Shown here: piece after piece, positions 25,296 to 33,797 of the stretch | Numbering within the stretch: position 1 is the stretch's first letter | Layout of the letters: each line of letters begins with the position of its first letter | Source: Natrarchaeobius chitinivorans | GTDB lineage: Archaea; Halobacteriota; Halobacteria; Halobacteriales; Natrialbaceae | Assembly (NCBI RefSeq): GCF_003841505.1 | Contig: NZ_REGA01000014.1 | Span: 62,001-126,000 of the forward strand | DNA length: 64,000 bases | Direction: 5' to 3' | Position numbers and translations under genes: made by a program | The notes under the pieces: model-generated | What the model saw: the letters and a program-made list of their open reading frames with translations, nothing else | Databases searched by the model: none | What the model was told of the DNA's origin: nothing

Positions 25296-25895
25296 TTAGC
25301 GAAACAGTTCGAGTACCGTCAGCGTCTCGAAGGGAAACGACTCGTCAGCGACGGCGGCGGCGCTGAATCCTTCCTCCCCCGCACGGTCGACGATCTCCTC
25401 GACGCCCGCGAGACTGCTGACGAGCAGGTAAACGACGCCCTCGGGCGCGAGCACGCGGCCAACGCGCTCGAGGAACGGATCGACGACCGCCCGCCCGTCT
25501 TCGCCGCCCGAGAGCGCGCGTTCCATCCAGTCGTCCCACTCGTTGTCCGGATCGGTCGGCAGGTACGGCGGGTTGAACAGGACGGCGTCGAACGCGCCGT
25601 CGGCGAACGGAGAGACCAGATCGGCCCGGACGGCCTCGAGACCCGCATCGGCGGCCTGCCCGACCGCGTGTGGGTTCAGGTCGGACGCGATCACGCGGGC
25701 CTCGGTCTCCTCGGCGACGCGGGCGGCGACGTAGCCCGACCCGGTTCCGACCTCGAGGACGAGCGGCCGATCCTCGTCGCCCCCGTCTCCGCCGGATGGC
25801 AAGCGGCTACAGGCGGCGTCGGCAAGCAGTTCCGAGTCCTCGGCGGGCTGGTAGACGTCGGTTTCCAGTCCCCGCCTCGTCGCGAGATCCGTCAT
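25296..25895 (-). CDS. HemK2/Mtq2-type protein (release factor) methyltransferase
   Basis: A 199-residue SAM methyltransferase. The substrate-defining motif NPPYLPTDPDNEWDDW near residue 108 is the NPPY of amino-methyltransferases that modify glutamine in the GGQ loop of release factors. Motif I is LVLEVGTGSGYVAARV. The N-terminal DVYQPAEDSELLADA segment is typical of archaeal and eukaryotic Mtq2/HemK2. Target in haloarchaea: probably aRF1, inferred from the family. Its ATG overlaps the MscS gene stop by 4 bases, so the two are transcribed together although their jobs are unrelated. Confidence 0.88.
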   Translation of the reverse strand: MTDLATRRGLETDVYQPAEDSELLADAACSRLPSGGDGGDEDRPLVLEVGTGSGYVAARVAEETEARVIASDLNPHAVGQAADAGLEAVRADLVSPFADGAFDAVLFNPPYLPTDPDNEWDDWMERALSGGEDGRAVVDPFLERVGRVLAPEGVVYLLVSSLAGVEEIVDRAGEEGFSAAAVADESFPFETLTVLELFR

Positions 25896-27094
25896 CGCTC
25901 TTCCGGCCCCGTCATCCGATACTGTTCACCGTCGTCCGGTTGCGAGTCGTCGTGAGCGGCGGTTTCTCCGCCGATAGAGCCCTCGGAGCCGCGGTCCGGG
26001 GTTTCGTCTCCCGGTTCGACTCGAGCACCCGCGCCGGGTCGACTCGAGAGTTCGCGCTGGGGGAACGGGATCCCAATCCCCTCCGCCGCGAACTCGCGTT
26101 TGATCGCGTTGATCGCGGCGGTTCGGGCCCGCCACCGGCGTTTCGAACTCGGTCGGTCGATCCAAAACCGCACACCGAGGACGACCGCGGAGTCGCCGAA
26201 CTCCTTCGTGACCACCTGGGGACCCGGCGCGGACAGCGAGTGCTCGAGATCGGAGACGGTCCGTTCGGCGACCGCCGCTGCGTGCTCGGCGTCGTCCTCG
26301 TAATCGACGCCGACGTCGATCTCGATCCGCAACCTGCCGCGTTTCGACCGATTCGTTACCATACTCGTCGAGATCACGTCGTTCGGGACCATAACGTACT
26401 CTCCGTCGAACGAACGGATTCGCGTGTTGACGATCGATATGTCGGTGACGATCCCCTCTCTGTCCTCGACTTCGATCCAGTCGCCGATCTCGAACGGGCG
26501 ATCGAACATGAGGACGAAACCGGCGAGGACGGTCCCGAGGGTCTGGCGGGCTGCCATCCCGACGACGATTCCGAGGAAGCCGGCCCCGACGAGCAGCCCG
26601 CTCAGGTCGTCGATCCAGACGCCGAGGACGATGACGAGTGAAATCGACCAGATTATCACCTGTGCGATCCGATGGCTGATCTCGCGCTGGTGGGCGGTCA
26701 CTGCGGATGCCGACCCGAGGATTTCGTCGAGCGCCCGCTTGACGAACCGCCTGAAAATCACGGTTCCGACGAGCAAGATGAACGAGACGATCGCTCGAGC
26801 GACGATTTCCCCGCCGATGTCGAGTTGTGCGTAGCCTTCGCGGATCGTATCGGTTTGCTCCCAGACGCCGACGACGACGGCGAGGCTGAGAAGAAACGTC
26901 GTCGTAAGGACCGTCGTCGAGACGATGTCGCCGTACAGCGGTTTCGCTCGGTCGCTGATCGCCGTCTGCAACTGCCGATACGAGAGCAAGACGAACAGCA
27001 AGATCCCGACCGCCGCGAAGGTAACGGCGAGTTTCAGTTCGATCGGCTCGACGGTCTCGGCCATCCAGTCGAGCACCGCCAGTACCTCGGACAT
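25892..27094 (-). CDS. Small-conductance mechanosensitive channel, MscS family
   Basis: A 400-residue MscS channel that releases solutes on hypo-osmotic shock. Four N-terminal hydrophobic helices precede the pore-lining helix and beta domain: LLVGAGFLGIVVGMAARQTL is the Gly/Ala-rich TM3, then GTVLAGFVLMFDRPFEIGDW and IVNTRIRSFDGEYVMVPND, the core MscS signature. A disordered Ser/Asp/Glu tail of about 60 residues follows. The start ATG at 27094 gives MSEVLAVLDWM. It overlaps the methyltransferase gene by 4 bases. For a halophile a channel of this kind is a direct safeguard against dilution. Confidence 0.9.
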   Translation of the reverse strand: MSEVLAVLDWMAETVEPIELKLAVTFAAVGILLFVLLSYRQLQTAISDRAKPLYGDIVSTTVLTTTFLLSLAVVVGVWEQTDTIREGYAQLDIGGEIVARAIVSFILLVGTVIFRRFVKRALDEILGSASAVTAHQREISHRIAQVIIWSISLVIVLGVWIDDLSGLLVGAGFLGIVVGMAARQTLGTVLAGFVLMFDRPFEIGDWIEVEDREGIVTDISIVNTRIRSFDGEYVMVPNDVISTSMVTNRSKRGRLRIEIDVGVDYEDDAEHAAAVAERTVSDLEHSLSAPGPQVVTKEFGDSAVVLGVRFWIDRPSSKRRWRARTAAINAIKREFAAEGIGIPFPQRELSSRPGAGARVEPGDETPDRGSEGSIGGETAAHDDSQPDDGEQYRMTGPEER

Positions 27095-27180
27095 GGTGAA
27101 CGCTGTCTCGGCCTGTCGTCCGTCCAGCTTTGAGTATCCGTCGGTCGGCGATTCGTCGGTGGCTTGCCACGCCGTCAGTT

Positions 27181-28032
27181 TCAGCCGTCGACAGCGGGGG
27201 TGTCGACCTCGAGTGCGAGCTGTGCCAGTTCGGCGAACGCCGAGGGTGACATCGCGTCCGGTCGCTTCCGAAGGACGTCCTCGTCGGCAGCGTCGACGAC
27301 CGCATCGGGGCGTTCAAGCCCGGATATGTGTGCCGTGTTCCGGATCCCGTTTCGAATCGTCTTCCGACGCTGGGTGAACAACGCTTTCACGAACCGCAAA
27401 AAGAACTCCTCGTCGTCGACCTCGTAGTCCGGGTCGCGAGGTCTGGCACGGATCACCGCGCTCTCGACGGCCGGCGGCGGGGAAAACGCCTCCTTCGGAA
27501 CGGTCTCGACGAGTTCGACGTCCGCGTAGTGCTGGGTCGACACCGAGAGCCGTCCGTACTCGGACGTTCCGGGTTCGGCGACCATCCGTTCGGCGAACTC
27601 TTGTTGAAACATCAACACGAGCGGCCGTTTTTCGGGCAACAGCCGGAACGCAATCTGACTCGAGACGCCGTACGGAAGGTTCGAGACGGAGGCGGTGAAC
27701 GCGGGGAGGTCGACCTCGAGGGCGTCGCCCTCGATCACCGTCAACCGATCGGCGTCGATCTCCTCACGGAACTCCTCGCGGAGAAACGCCGCGAGATCGC
27801 GGTCGCGTTCGACGACGGTCACGTTGCCGTCGTCGCCCGCCAACGCGAGCAACCGATCCGTCAGCGCACCGGTCCCACCGCCGATCTCGAGGAGGTGAGA
27901 CGCGTCCGCGTCGATCTCCGTTATATACGTCGGCAGTCGGTCGAGTACGCGATCGTCGACGAGAAAGTGCTGGTCGCGGTCCGGATCGCCGCGGACGCCC
28001 GCCCTGGCGAGCAGTCGATCGGGGTCCCTCAT
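27181..28032 (-). CDS. ksgA: 16S rRNA dimethyladenosine transferase KsgA/RsmA (Dim1)
   Basis: A 283-residue rRNA adenine N6,N6-dimethyltransferase that modifies the two adjacent adenines in helix 45 of 16S rRNA. The family order is intact: DQHFLVDDRVLDRLP, motif I LEIGGGTGALTDRLL near residue 47, and the catalytic motif IV SNLPYGVSSQIAFRLL (NLPY) near residue 117. A C-terminal helical domain has QRRKTIRNGIRN. It closes the conserved archaeal run L21e, RpoF, DUF655, KsgA, here interrupted by a universal stress gene. Confident call. Confidence 0.95.
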   Translation of the reverse strand: MRDPDRLLARAGVRGDPDRDQHFLVDDRVLDRLPTYITEIDADASHLLEIGGGTGALTDRLLALAGDDGNVTVVERDRDLAAFLREEFREEIDADRLTVIEGDALEVDLPAFTASVSNLPYGVSSQIAFRLLPEKRPLVLMFQQEFAERMVAEPGTSEYGRLSVSTQHYADVELVETVPKEAFSPPPAVESAVIRARPRDPDYEVDDEEFFLRFVKALFTQRRKTIRNGIRNTAHISGLERPDAVVDAADEDVLRKRPDAMSPSAFAELAQLALEVDTPAVDG

Positions 28033-28153
28033 TGACCCCGCTTCGAGGCCGTCGCGTGTAAACGCACCGTCTTCGCTCGTCTGTGCGTCGCTTCCAATCG
28101 AGATACTGACCGGTCGAACCCCGACCGGGTCGACGACAGTAGCCGGACCGAGG

Positions 28154-28630
28154 TTAGATGGTCCCTTCGCGGACGTACGTCACCGGACAGGGCGACGTGA
28201 GCAACACCTGTTGGGCGGTGCTGCCGAACACGGCTTTTCCGGTCGGCGATCGCTTCCGGCCGCCCACGACGACGTTGTCCGCATCCGTCTTCTCGGCCAA
28301 CGCGACGATCTCTTCCGCTCGATCGCCGACGACACCGCGGACGTCGACCTCGAGGTCGGCTTCCTCGAGTCGCTTCGCAATCTCGCCGACTGGTTCCGTC
28401 TCCCGTGCCAGCGACTCCGGCGGTACGTCTCCGTGTTCGATATCGAGTCCCATCCGGTCGATCGCGTCGTGATAGCTCCGGAGTTCGTCTTCGTACTCGT
28501 CGGCAGAGATGACGTGGGCCAGTACGACCGTCGCGCCGGTCGGTTCGGCGACGGCTATCGTCTGGGTCGTGAGTTCCTCGACGCGGTCGCTGTCACCCGG
28601 TCCGACTGCGAGCAAAACGGTTTCGATCAT
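28154..28630 (-). CDS. Universal stress protein, UspA family
   Basis: A 158-residue UspA domain protein. It begins with MIETVLLAVGPGDSDRVEEL and ends with the nucleotide-binding segment VVVGGRKRSPTGKAVFGSTA, followed by VLLTSPCPVTYVREG. The G-2x-G-9x-G(S/T) pattern of ATP-binding Usp proteins is matched by GGRKRSPTGKAVFGS. Start at the ATG 28630, with a promoter box 27 bases upstream, so it has its own promoter within the ribosomal-type cluster. The molecular role is not defined for this family beyond stress tolerance. Confidence 0.88.
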   Translation of the reverse strand: MIETVLLAVGPGDSDRVEELTTQTIAVAEPTGATVVLAHVISADEYEDELRSYHDAIDRMGLDIEHGDVPPESLARETEPVGEIAKRLEEADLEVDVRGVVGDRAEEIVALAEKTDADNVVVGGRKRSPTGKAVFGSTAQQVLLTSPCPVTYVREGTI

Positions 28631-28652
28631 CACTCTCCCCTTCGTGTCTGCG

Positions 28653-28662
28653 CTCTTAAATG
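28653..28662 (-). promoter_or_regulatory. Probable TATA box of the UspA gene
   Basis: On the minus strand CATTTAAGAG is centred 27 bases before the ATG at 28630, the standard haloarchaeal spacing for a nearly leaderless transcript. Confidence 0.6.
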
Positions 28663-28707
28663 TGCACGAAATCGAATTCGAACGCAGGTAGTGCCCGGAC
28701 CCGGCCG

Positions 28708-29298
28708 CTACGATCGGTCCTCGTCCCGGCCCACGAACGTCTGATACTTCAGATCGTCGTCGCGTAGCTCCTCTAAGATGCGCTCGACGAGAATCTCGTC
28801 CGGGTCGTGGAGTCCGGAAACGCGTTCGGACAGTTCGTCGAAGCTCTCGAACGGCTTGCGCTTTCGCTCGTCGAGGATGCCGTTGCGGAGTTTCTTCCCG
28901 ATACCGGGCAACAGGTTCAGCTGATGGAGCCGCAGGGTGATCGGCTGAGCCTCGTTGTAAAAGTCGACGAACCGCTCTTCGTCCTCCTCGACCACGTCCT
29001 GTACGACGTACTCGAGTTCGGACTTGGATCCCGAGGAGAGGTCCTCGTACTCGACCCGTCGACACTGGGTGACGACGTCGCGTTCTTCGGGGGGTTCGAC
29101 GACGACGGTGCTACCGATCGTCAACCGTTCGTCTTCGTCGAAGGCGACCTGGTACAGTTCGAAGTGGTCGACGTCGATAGCGTACCCTGCCGGTGACTTT
29201 TCGTACTGCGGTCGTCCGTCGTCCGACAGACCGTGTGCGAGGTAATCCAACACGACCGCGCGTCGAACGTCCGTCTCGTCGCTGTCGGCTTCGCTCAT
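28708..29298 (-). CDS. DUF655 (YhaM/helix-hairpin-helix) nucleic-acid-binding protein
   Basis: A 196-residue archaeal DUF655 protein. An N-terminal OB-like half (RAVVLDYLAHGLSDDGRPQY and LTIGSTVVVEPPEERDVV) precedes a helix-hairpin-helix motif in LHQLNLLPGIGKKLRNGILD near residue 125. The HhH and conserved position between rpoF and ksgA suggest an RNA- or DNA-binding role tied to ribosome synthesis, which is inference. The ATG at 29298 (MSEADSDETD) lies 28 bases from a good TATA box and is preferred to an ATG eight codons earlier. Confidence 0.85.
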   Translation of the reverse strand: MSEADSDETDVRRAVVLDYLAHGLSDDGRPQYEKSPAGYAIDVDHFELYQVAFDEDERLTIGSTVVVEPPEERDVVTQCRRVEYEDLSSGSKSELEYVVQDVVEEDEERFVDFYNEAQPITLRLHQLNLLPGIGKKLRNGILDERKRKPFESFDELSERVSGLHDPDEILVERILEELRDDDLKYQTFVGRDEDRS

Positions 29299-29320
29299 TG
29301 TCACCCGATACGGCGACGGC

Positions 29321-29332
29321 ATACTTAAAGAG
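29321..29332 (-). promoter_or_regulatory. Probable TATA box of the DUF655 gene
   Basis: The minus strand reads CTCTTTAAGTAT, centred 28 bases before the ATG at 29298. It lies between rpoF and DUF655, so the latter can be transcribed independently of the L21e promoter. Confidence 0.6.
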
Positions 29333-29367
29333 TCGGCCCGCTCTCGGCCCGCTGGAGCCCGACCGAA

Positions 29368-29724
29368 TCAGGCGTACTGTGCGACGACGTTGAGTATCTC
29401 GTCGAGTTCGTCCCCTGACAGCGAGTACCGCTGCTGGGCGTACACCGACCGCAACTCGTCCCGGTTTCGCGGCAGGAGATTGGCGATCTTGTACGCGGTC
29501 GGCTCGTCGACTTTCTCTACCTCCTGTAAGTCGTCGACGAGTTGCTGTGCGTCTGCCGGCTCGAGGACTGCGAATCGATTGGCGTGCTCGATCGCTCGTG
29601 CGAGTTCGTACGGCAACTCGCGGTCCTCGTCCATTGCGCGTTCGGCTTCGATGTCGGCGAGCAGTTCCTTCGTTTCCGAAACCGTGAGGAACTCCTCGTC
29701 GACGATCTCTTTGAAGATCGTCAT
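29368..29724 (-). CDS. rpoF: DNA-directed RNA polymerase subunit Rpo4 (RpoF)
   Basis: A 118-residue Rpb4-like subunit. With Rpo7 it forms the stalk of archaeal RNA polymerase and helps initiation and RNA binding. MTIFKEIVDEEFLTVSETKE opens the HRDC-like fold, and DELRSVYAQQRYSLSGDELD near the end matches the family core. It starts 12 bases past the L21e stop, in the universal archaeal order L21e-Rpo4-DUF655. The assignment rests on both motif and context. Confidence 0.93.
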   Translation of the reverse strand: MTIFKEIVDEEFLTVSETKELLADIEAERAMDEDRELPYELARAIEHANRFAVLEPADAQQLVDDLQEVEKVDEPTAYKIANLLPRNRDELRSVYAQQRYSLSGDELDEILNVVAQYA

Positions 29725-29736
29725 ACCAGTCTCGGA

Positions 29737-30045
29737 TCAGACCCGGTCTTCGGAGCGGTCCTGGGCGCGCAGGTGGGGCGCGGTGACGATCAGGGTCTTT
29801 TTCTTGTTTCCGTCGGTGATCTCGACTTTGAACGCGTTCCCCTGTTTCCCGATCACTTCGCCGGTTCGACCGTCGAAGCGCGGGTGGAATCGACCCTTGG
29901 GGACGCTCGGGTCGATCTTCAGGTGGACTTTTTCACCCGCTTCGTACTGCTGGATCGCACGCTGTGGCGGAGACGAGCCGCGATCTCGAGGAGCGTTCGC
30001 GAGTTTCTTCCGGGTTCCCTGACGAGGGCCATTAGAGTTGGGCAT
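29737..30045 (-). CDS. rpl21e: 50S ribosomal protein L21e
   Basis: A 102-residue archaeal/eukaryotic-type ribosomal protein, an SH3-like barrel on the large subunit. Typical segments are [55 protein letters not shown] and [17 protein letters not shown], all close to the family consensus. It is the first gene of the run L21e-RpoF-DUF655 and is preceded by a clear TATA box. A strong, single-choice call. Confidence 0.97.
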   Translation of the reverse strand: MPNSNGPRQGTRKKLANAPRDRGSSPPQRAIQQYEAGEKVHLKIDPSVPKGRFHPRFDGRTGEVIGKQGNAFKVEITDGNKKKTLIVTAPHLRAQDRSEDRV

Positions 30046-30073
30046 AGTCGTACGACCCTCTTACTTGGTGACG

Positions 30074-30083
30074 GTTATAAAAC
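30074..30083 (-). promoter_or_regulatory. Probable TATA box of the L21e-RpoF operon
   Basis: On the minus strand GTTTTATAAC is centred about 33 bases upstream of the L21e ATG at 30045, leaving a very short leader. It is the best-looking promoter in this stretch. Confidence 0.7.
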
Positions 30084-30168
30084 GCACGTTCCGGATCGGT
30101 CGGCACGGGCCCGCGTCGACGAGCAGGACGGGGTAAACGTGACGTGGGTTGGACCCCTCGGGGTGGAT

Positions 30169-31347
30169 ATGGACGACGACCCGGCCGATGGCCACGAGTA
30201 CCGGATCGAAACGCGATCGATCCACGCCGGACAGCATCCGGACGAGGAAACCGGCGCGTTGATGACGCCGATCCACGCCAACTCGACGTACGAACAGGAC
30301 GCCCCGGGCGAACACCGCGGGTACGAGTACTCCCGGACCGGAAACCCGACGCGAACCGATCTCGAGGCCAACCTGGCGAGCCTCGAGAACGCCGAGTACG
30401 GCCGGTGTTTTTCGAGCGGAATGGCTTCGATCAACACCGTGCTCAACCTCCTCTCGGCTGGCGATCACGTCGTGACCGGCAACGACGTCTACGGCGGCAC
30501 CCACCGCATCTTCACGCAGGTCTACGAGGAGTACGACCTCGAGTTCTCGTTCGTCGATATGACGGACCTCTCGGCGATCGAGGACGCGTTTCGAGACGAG
30601 ACGGAACTCCTCTGGCTCGAGACGCCCACGAACCCGCTCATGTCGATCGTCGATATCGAAGGGGCGGCAGACATCGCCCACGGACACGACGCGCTCTGTG
30701 CGATCGATAACACGTTCGCGACGCCGTACCTCCAGCAACCGCTGGATCTCGGTGCGGACGTCGTCTCACACTCCCTGACGAAGTACCTCGGAGGCCACTC
30801 CGACGTCGTCGGCGGTGCGCTCGTGACCAACGACGAGGAGTTAGACGAGCAATTCGGCTTCTACCAGAACGCGGTCGGGGCGACGCCGGGCCCGTTCGAG
30901 TGTTTCCTCGTGTTGCGAGGCACCAAGACGCTCCCCGTCCGGATGGATCGCCACTGTGAGAACGCCAACGTGCTCGCGGCGTGGCTCGAGGGTCATCCAG
31001 ACGTCGATCGTGTGTACTACCCGGGACTCGAGTCCCACCCCGGCCACGACATCGCCGACGAGCAGATGGCCGATTTCGGCGGCATGTTGAGTTTCGAACT
31101 CGACGCGAGCCTCGAGGAGGCGAGCGCGGTCGTCTCGAACACTGACGTCTTCACGCTGGCGGAGAGTCTGGGCGGCGTCGAGAGTTTGATCGAACAGCCC
31201 GCACCGATGACTCACGCCGCAATACCGCGGGAAGAACGCCTCGAGGCCGGCCTCACCGACGGGCTGATCCGGGTGAGCGTCGGCATCGAGCACGCCGACG
31301 ACCTGATCGCGGACCTCGAGGGAGCGATCTACACGGCGCTTTCGTAG
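30169..31347 (+). CDS. Cys/Met-metabolism PLP enzyme (cystathionine gamma-synthase/lyase type)
   Basis: A 392-residue trans-sulfuration enzyme. The PLP lysine lies in SHSLTKYLGGHSDVVGGAL near residue 203. Other marks are YEYSRTGNPTRTDLEANLA (phosphate-binding Tyr/Arg) near residue 55, LWLETPTNPLM near residue 148, AIDNTFATPYLQQPL near residue 180 and ESLIEQPAPMTHAAIP near the end. Reaction: gamma-replacement or elimination linking cysteine and homocysteine. Synthase, lyase and O-acylhomoserine sulfhydrylase cannot be told apart here. The ATG at 30169 follows a region with no coding signature; a much longer frame upstream is an artefact. Confidence 0.92.
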   Translation: MDDDPADGHEYRIETRSIHAGQHPDEETGALMTPIHANSTYEQDAPGEHRGYEYSRTGNPTRTDLEANLASLENAEYGRCFSSGMASINTVLNLLSAGDHVVTGNDVYGGTHRIFTQVYEEYDLEFSFVDMTDLSAIEDAFRDETELLWLETPTNPLMSIVDIEGAADIAHGHDALCAIDNTFATPYLQQPLDLGADVVSHSLTKYLGGHSDVVGGALVTNDEELDEQFGFYQNAVGATPGPFECFLVLRGTKTLPVRMDRHCENANVLAAWLEGHPDVDRVYYPGLESHPGHDIADEQMADFGGMLSFELDASLEEASAVVSNTDVFTLAESLGGVESLIEQPAPMTHAAIPREERLEAGLTDGLIRVSVGIEHADDLIADLEGAIYTALS

Positions 31348-31500
31348 GTTCTCGACGCCGGACTGGTTTCTGGCACCGATCCAGTGTTGATTCTCGATCC
31401 GGGGTCAGCGACTGAATGCGGTCGAACTGACTCGAGTCCGTCTCCGAACCCTAAGGGCTCCCCCTGACGCCCGTAAACACATACGTGGCGCACGTCAACT

Positions 31501-31523
31501 GCCTCGGGGTCAAGCCCCGAGGC
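31501..31523 (-). ncRNA. Right-end hairpin, candidate 3' part of a TnpB guide (omega/sot) RNA
   Basis: GCCTCGGGG...CCCCGAGGC is a perfect 9-base stem around a five-base loop (TCAAG on the plus strand), 19 bases past the tnpB stop. In characterised TnpB systems the guide RNA comes from the 3' end of tnpB and ends at this kind of structure, with the guide read from the flanking host DNA. Transcription here is not shown. Confidence 0.45.
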
Positions 31524-31542
31524 TTGTCAGTGGACTCCCGTT

Positions 31543-32814
31543 CTACCCGAGTAACTCGGCAGGTGTGTAAGCACCGTTCACGTTCAGCGTCCCTGACTTG
31601 AGGGCCAGTTGACTGGTGGCCCATCCACCGCGAGACTTCTGCCCGCGATGGATATACCCGCAGTATCGGTTGGCGATGTTCTTCGCCGCGTTGTAATCCG
31701 CGTTCACCTCATACCCACAATCCACGCATTCGAACTGCTTGTCGTTGCGGTTATTCTCGTGGGTAAACCCACAGCAAGAGCAACGCTGCGACGTGTACGC
31801 AGGATTCACAGTATCCACGAACAACGCCGTGGATTCAACTTTGTACTCCACGAGTTCCACGAACCTCGCGTACGCCCACTGCTGGAACTTACTGCCGTTG
31901 GCGATGTTCTCGCGGATGTGGTCAAGCTTCTCGAAAATGATGCCGTCCACATCCGCTCTCTGGGCTTCCACGATGAGGTTGTTCGCCCGATTGTGGAGCC
32001 AGTCCAACGACCAATCACTGAACTTGCTGCCGATGGATTGAATCGTGAGATGCGCGGAGCGAGTACCCGTCTGTTGCAGTTTGGCGCGGCGTTGTTCGTA
32101 CTGGTCGCGTTTGTGGGTGAGGTAGTCCGCACTGCCGATGAATTTGCCCGTGCTGGTGACGGCAAACGCGCCAGTCACGTTCAAGTCCACGCCGAGAACC
32201 ACTCCGTTCTCGGCACCATCATCATCGTGACTGGCTTCTTGGCGTTCCGTTCCGTCACCCTCGTAGTCGGGGTTCTTCAGCGTAACGTGCAGGTAGAACG
32301 TGTCGTCCTGCTCGTCGTACTGAAGCGTGGCACTCGACGCATCCCAATCGTCGTTCTCGTAGTACCTGCCGAATGGCGTGTCTTCTCGCTCCTCTTTGAG
32401 CGGGAATACGTATTCGCAGGTGACTCTGGCGTTCGGCGTGGACAGCGTGGCGTGGTCAGTGTTGAACGTTGCGGAGCGTTTGTCGTAGACGACGCTCCAC
32501 GAGTCGAACTCGGGTTGGCTAGTCTTTTCGCCCTTCTTCAACTTCTCGACGCCACCTTGGACAGCTTCGATGGCGCGTCTGATGCCTTTCTGGACGAGGT
32601 TGGCAGTGAGGTCGGTTTCCTCGCGCAACTCGTCGTACAGGGCGTTTTCGGCTTTGTTCTTGCTGGTGACACAGTAGTCGTCGTAGCGCCACGCCCACTC
32701 CGAGGTTCGGTTGGTGCAGTGCAAGAACTGGTCTTTGGTTTGATGGAGGTCGCCACGACGCTCTCTGGGTACGTCGAGTTTGATTTTGACGGTGCGTCGT
32801 GGCGCGACGTCCAT
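31543..32814 (-). CDS. tnpB: TnpB, RNA-guided nuclease of IS200/IS605 elements
   Basis: A 423-residue TnpB (OrfB) with all catalytic parts present. The RuvC acids are Asp210 in GVDLNVTGAFAV, Glu295 in GIIFEKLDHI and Asp373 in NADYNAAKNIA. A zinc finger lies between the last two (Cys345/Cys348 in RCSCCGF and Cys363/Cys366 in FECVDCGY). The N-terminal helix-turn-helix region is basic and resembles haloarchaeal TnpB proteins. The C-terminal tail LNVNGAYTPAELLG is intact, with no frameshift or internal stop. It is probably an active guide-directed DNA endonuclease, unable to transpose without a TnpA from elsewhere. Confidence 0.93.
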   Translation of the reverse strand: MDVAPRRTVKIKLDVPRERRGDLHQTKDQFLHCTNRTSEWAWRYDDYCVTSKNKAENALYDELREETDLTANLVQKGIRRAIEAVQGGVEKLKKGEKTSQPEFDSWSVVYDKRSATFNTDHATLSTPNARVTCEYVFPLKEEREDTPFGRYYENDDWDASSATLQYDEQDDTFYLHVTLKNPDYEGDGTERQEASHDDDGAENGVVLGVDLNVTGAFAVTSTGKFIGSADYLTHKRDQYEQRRAKLQQTGTRSAHLTIQSIGSKFSDWSLDWLHNRANNLIVEAQRADVDGIIFEKLDHIRENIANGSKFQQWAYARFVELVEYKVESTALFVDTVNPAYTSQRCSCCGFTHENNRNDKQFECVDCGYEVNADYNAAKNIANRYCGYIHRGQKSRGGWATSQLALKSGTLNVNGAYTPAELLG

Positions 32815-32920
32815 CCGTGATTTATATTTACACCTACTGCCTAATAAAAATTTACGTGTAGGATAGGGAGAGTCGAACTTGTCATCAAACGTGGTTTGTC
32901 GAATGGAGTGTCAGCTTCCT

Positions 32921-32941
32921 CCACGGGGTCAAGCCCCGTGG
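32921..32941 (-). repeat. Left-end hairpin of the tnpB element
   Basis: CCACGGGG...CCCCGTGG forms an 8-base stem with the same TCAAG loop as the right-end hairpin and in the same orientation. It lies about 110 bases before the tnpB start. The MBL hydrolase ATG is 34 bases further on, so the insertion may separate that gene from its old promoter. Confidence 0.65.
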
Positions 32942-32974
32942 CATCCGCCTCGATTATTCTGTGAACGTACCCGT

Positions 32975-33658
32975 ATGCCACGCGAAGAAAAGGCGGGCGT
33001 TCACGTCCTTCCGATCAGCGTCGAGTACGGCGGCCGCGAACTCACGATCACGCCGACGGCCGTCGAGACCGACCGCGGACTCGTTCTGATCGACGTCGGG
33101 CCACCGGGAGCCGTCGACCCGCTCTCCGTTCACCTCGAGAGCCTGGGGTACGAACTGGCCGACGTGTGGCTGGTCGTCCTGACACATCACGACGGCGATC
33201 ACGCGGGCGGACTCTCGGAACTGCTCGAGCGAGTCGACGCCGTCGTCGCGACACACCGGGAGGAAGCGCCGTTCGTGACGGGTTCACGCGATCCGATCAA
33301 GGGAAGCGGGGACCGCTACCCGCCGGCTGCAGTCGACGTCGAACTCACCGGCGGGGTGCGTATTCCGACGCTCTCTGGACCGATGGAAGTCGTCGAGACG
33401 CCCGGCCACGCGCCCGGGCACGTGTCGCTTTACGTTCCCGAGGGCGGGTTGCTGATCGCCGGCGACGCGCTCGTGGCCGACGGCGAGGAACCGCTCTCGG
33501 GGCCGAAACCCGAGTTTACGCCCGAAATGGATCGGGCCCTCGAGTCGGTCGCCGAACTCGCGACCCTCGAGATCGATCGGACGATCTGTTTCCACGGCGG
33601 CTACGTCGACCGGGGCACCGACGCAATCCGGGACGTTGCTAATCGGGCGATCGAATAG
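32975..33658 (+). CDS. MBL-fold metallohydrolase
   Basis: A 227-residue metallo-beta-lactamase-fold hydrolase. The metal motif is VVLTHHDGDHAGGLSELL near residue 68 (THxHxDH pattern given as THHDGDHAGG). Further ligands are VVETPGHAPGHVSLYVP near residue 138 and LLIAGDALVADGEEPL near residue 157, with a last His in CFHGGYVDRG. This set fits glyoxalase II-like or related hydrolases; the substrate is unknown. It starts at the ATG 32975, just past the tnpB element. No partner gene is evident. Confidence 0.85.
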   Translation: MPREEKAGVHVLPISVEYGGRELTITPTAVETDRGLVLIDVGPPGAVDPLSVHLESLGYELADVWLVVLTHHDGDHAGGLSELLERVDAVVATHREEAPFVTGSRDPIKGSGDRYPPAAVDVELTGGVRIPTLSGPMEVVETPGHAPGHVSLYVPEGGLLIAGDALVADGEEPLSGPKPEFTPEMDRALESVAELATLEIDRTICFHGGYVDRGTDAIRDVANRAIE

Positions 33659-33797
33659 GGATTGGTGTCCCGATTGACCGGTGTACCCCCAGTCCGATCG
33701 AGGTGGCACCGGGACTGGTTTCCGACAGTCCCGCTGACTCCGGCGTCCGGTCTCCAGAACGGAATCCTCATCGGCCTCGAGTGACAACCTACTCACA

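Larger units (their letters stand above)
31495..32945 (-). mobile_element. IS200/IS605-type element with tnpB only (IS1341-like)
   Basis: The unit comprises a minus-strand tnpB flanked by two subterminal hairpins that read the same way on the same strand. One is at 31501-31523 (right end, past the tnpB stop) and one at 32921-32941 (left end, before its start). Same-strand hairpins are the hallmark of the single-strand IS200/IS605 mechanism. There is no tnpA. The true ends are not resolved because this group makes no target duplication; the given limits are the hairpins plus a few bases. It sits just upstream of an MBL hydrolase gene. Confidence 0.8.
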
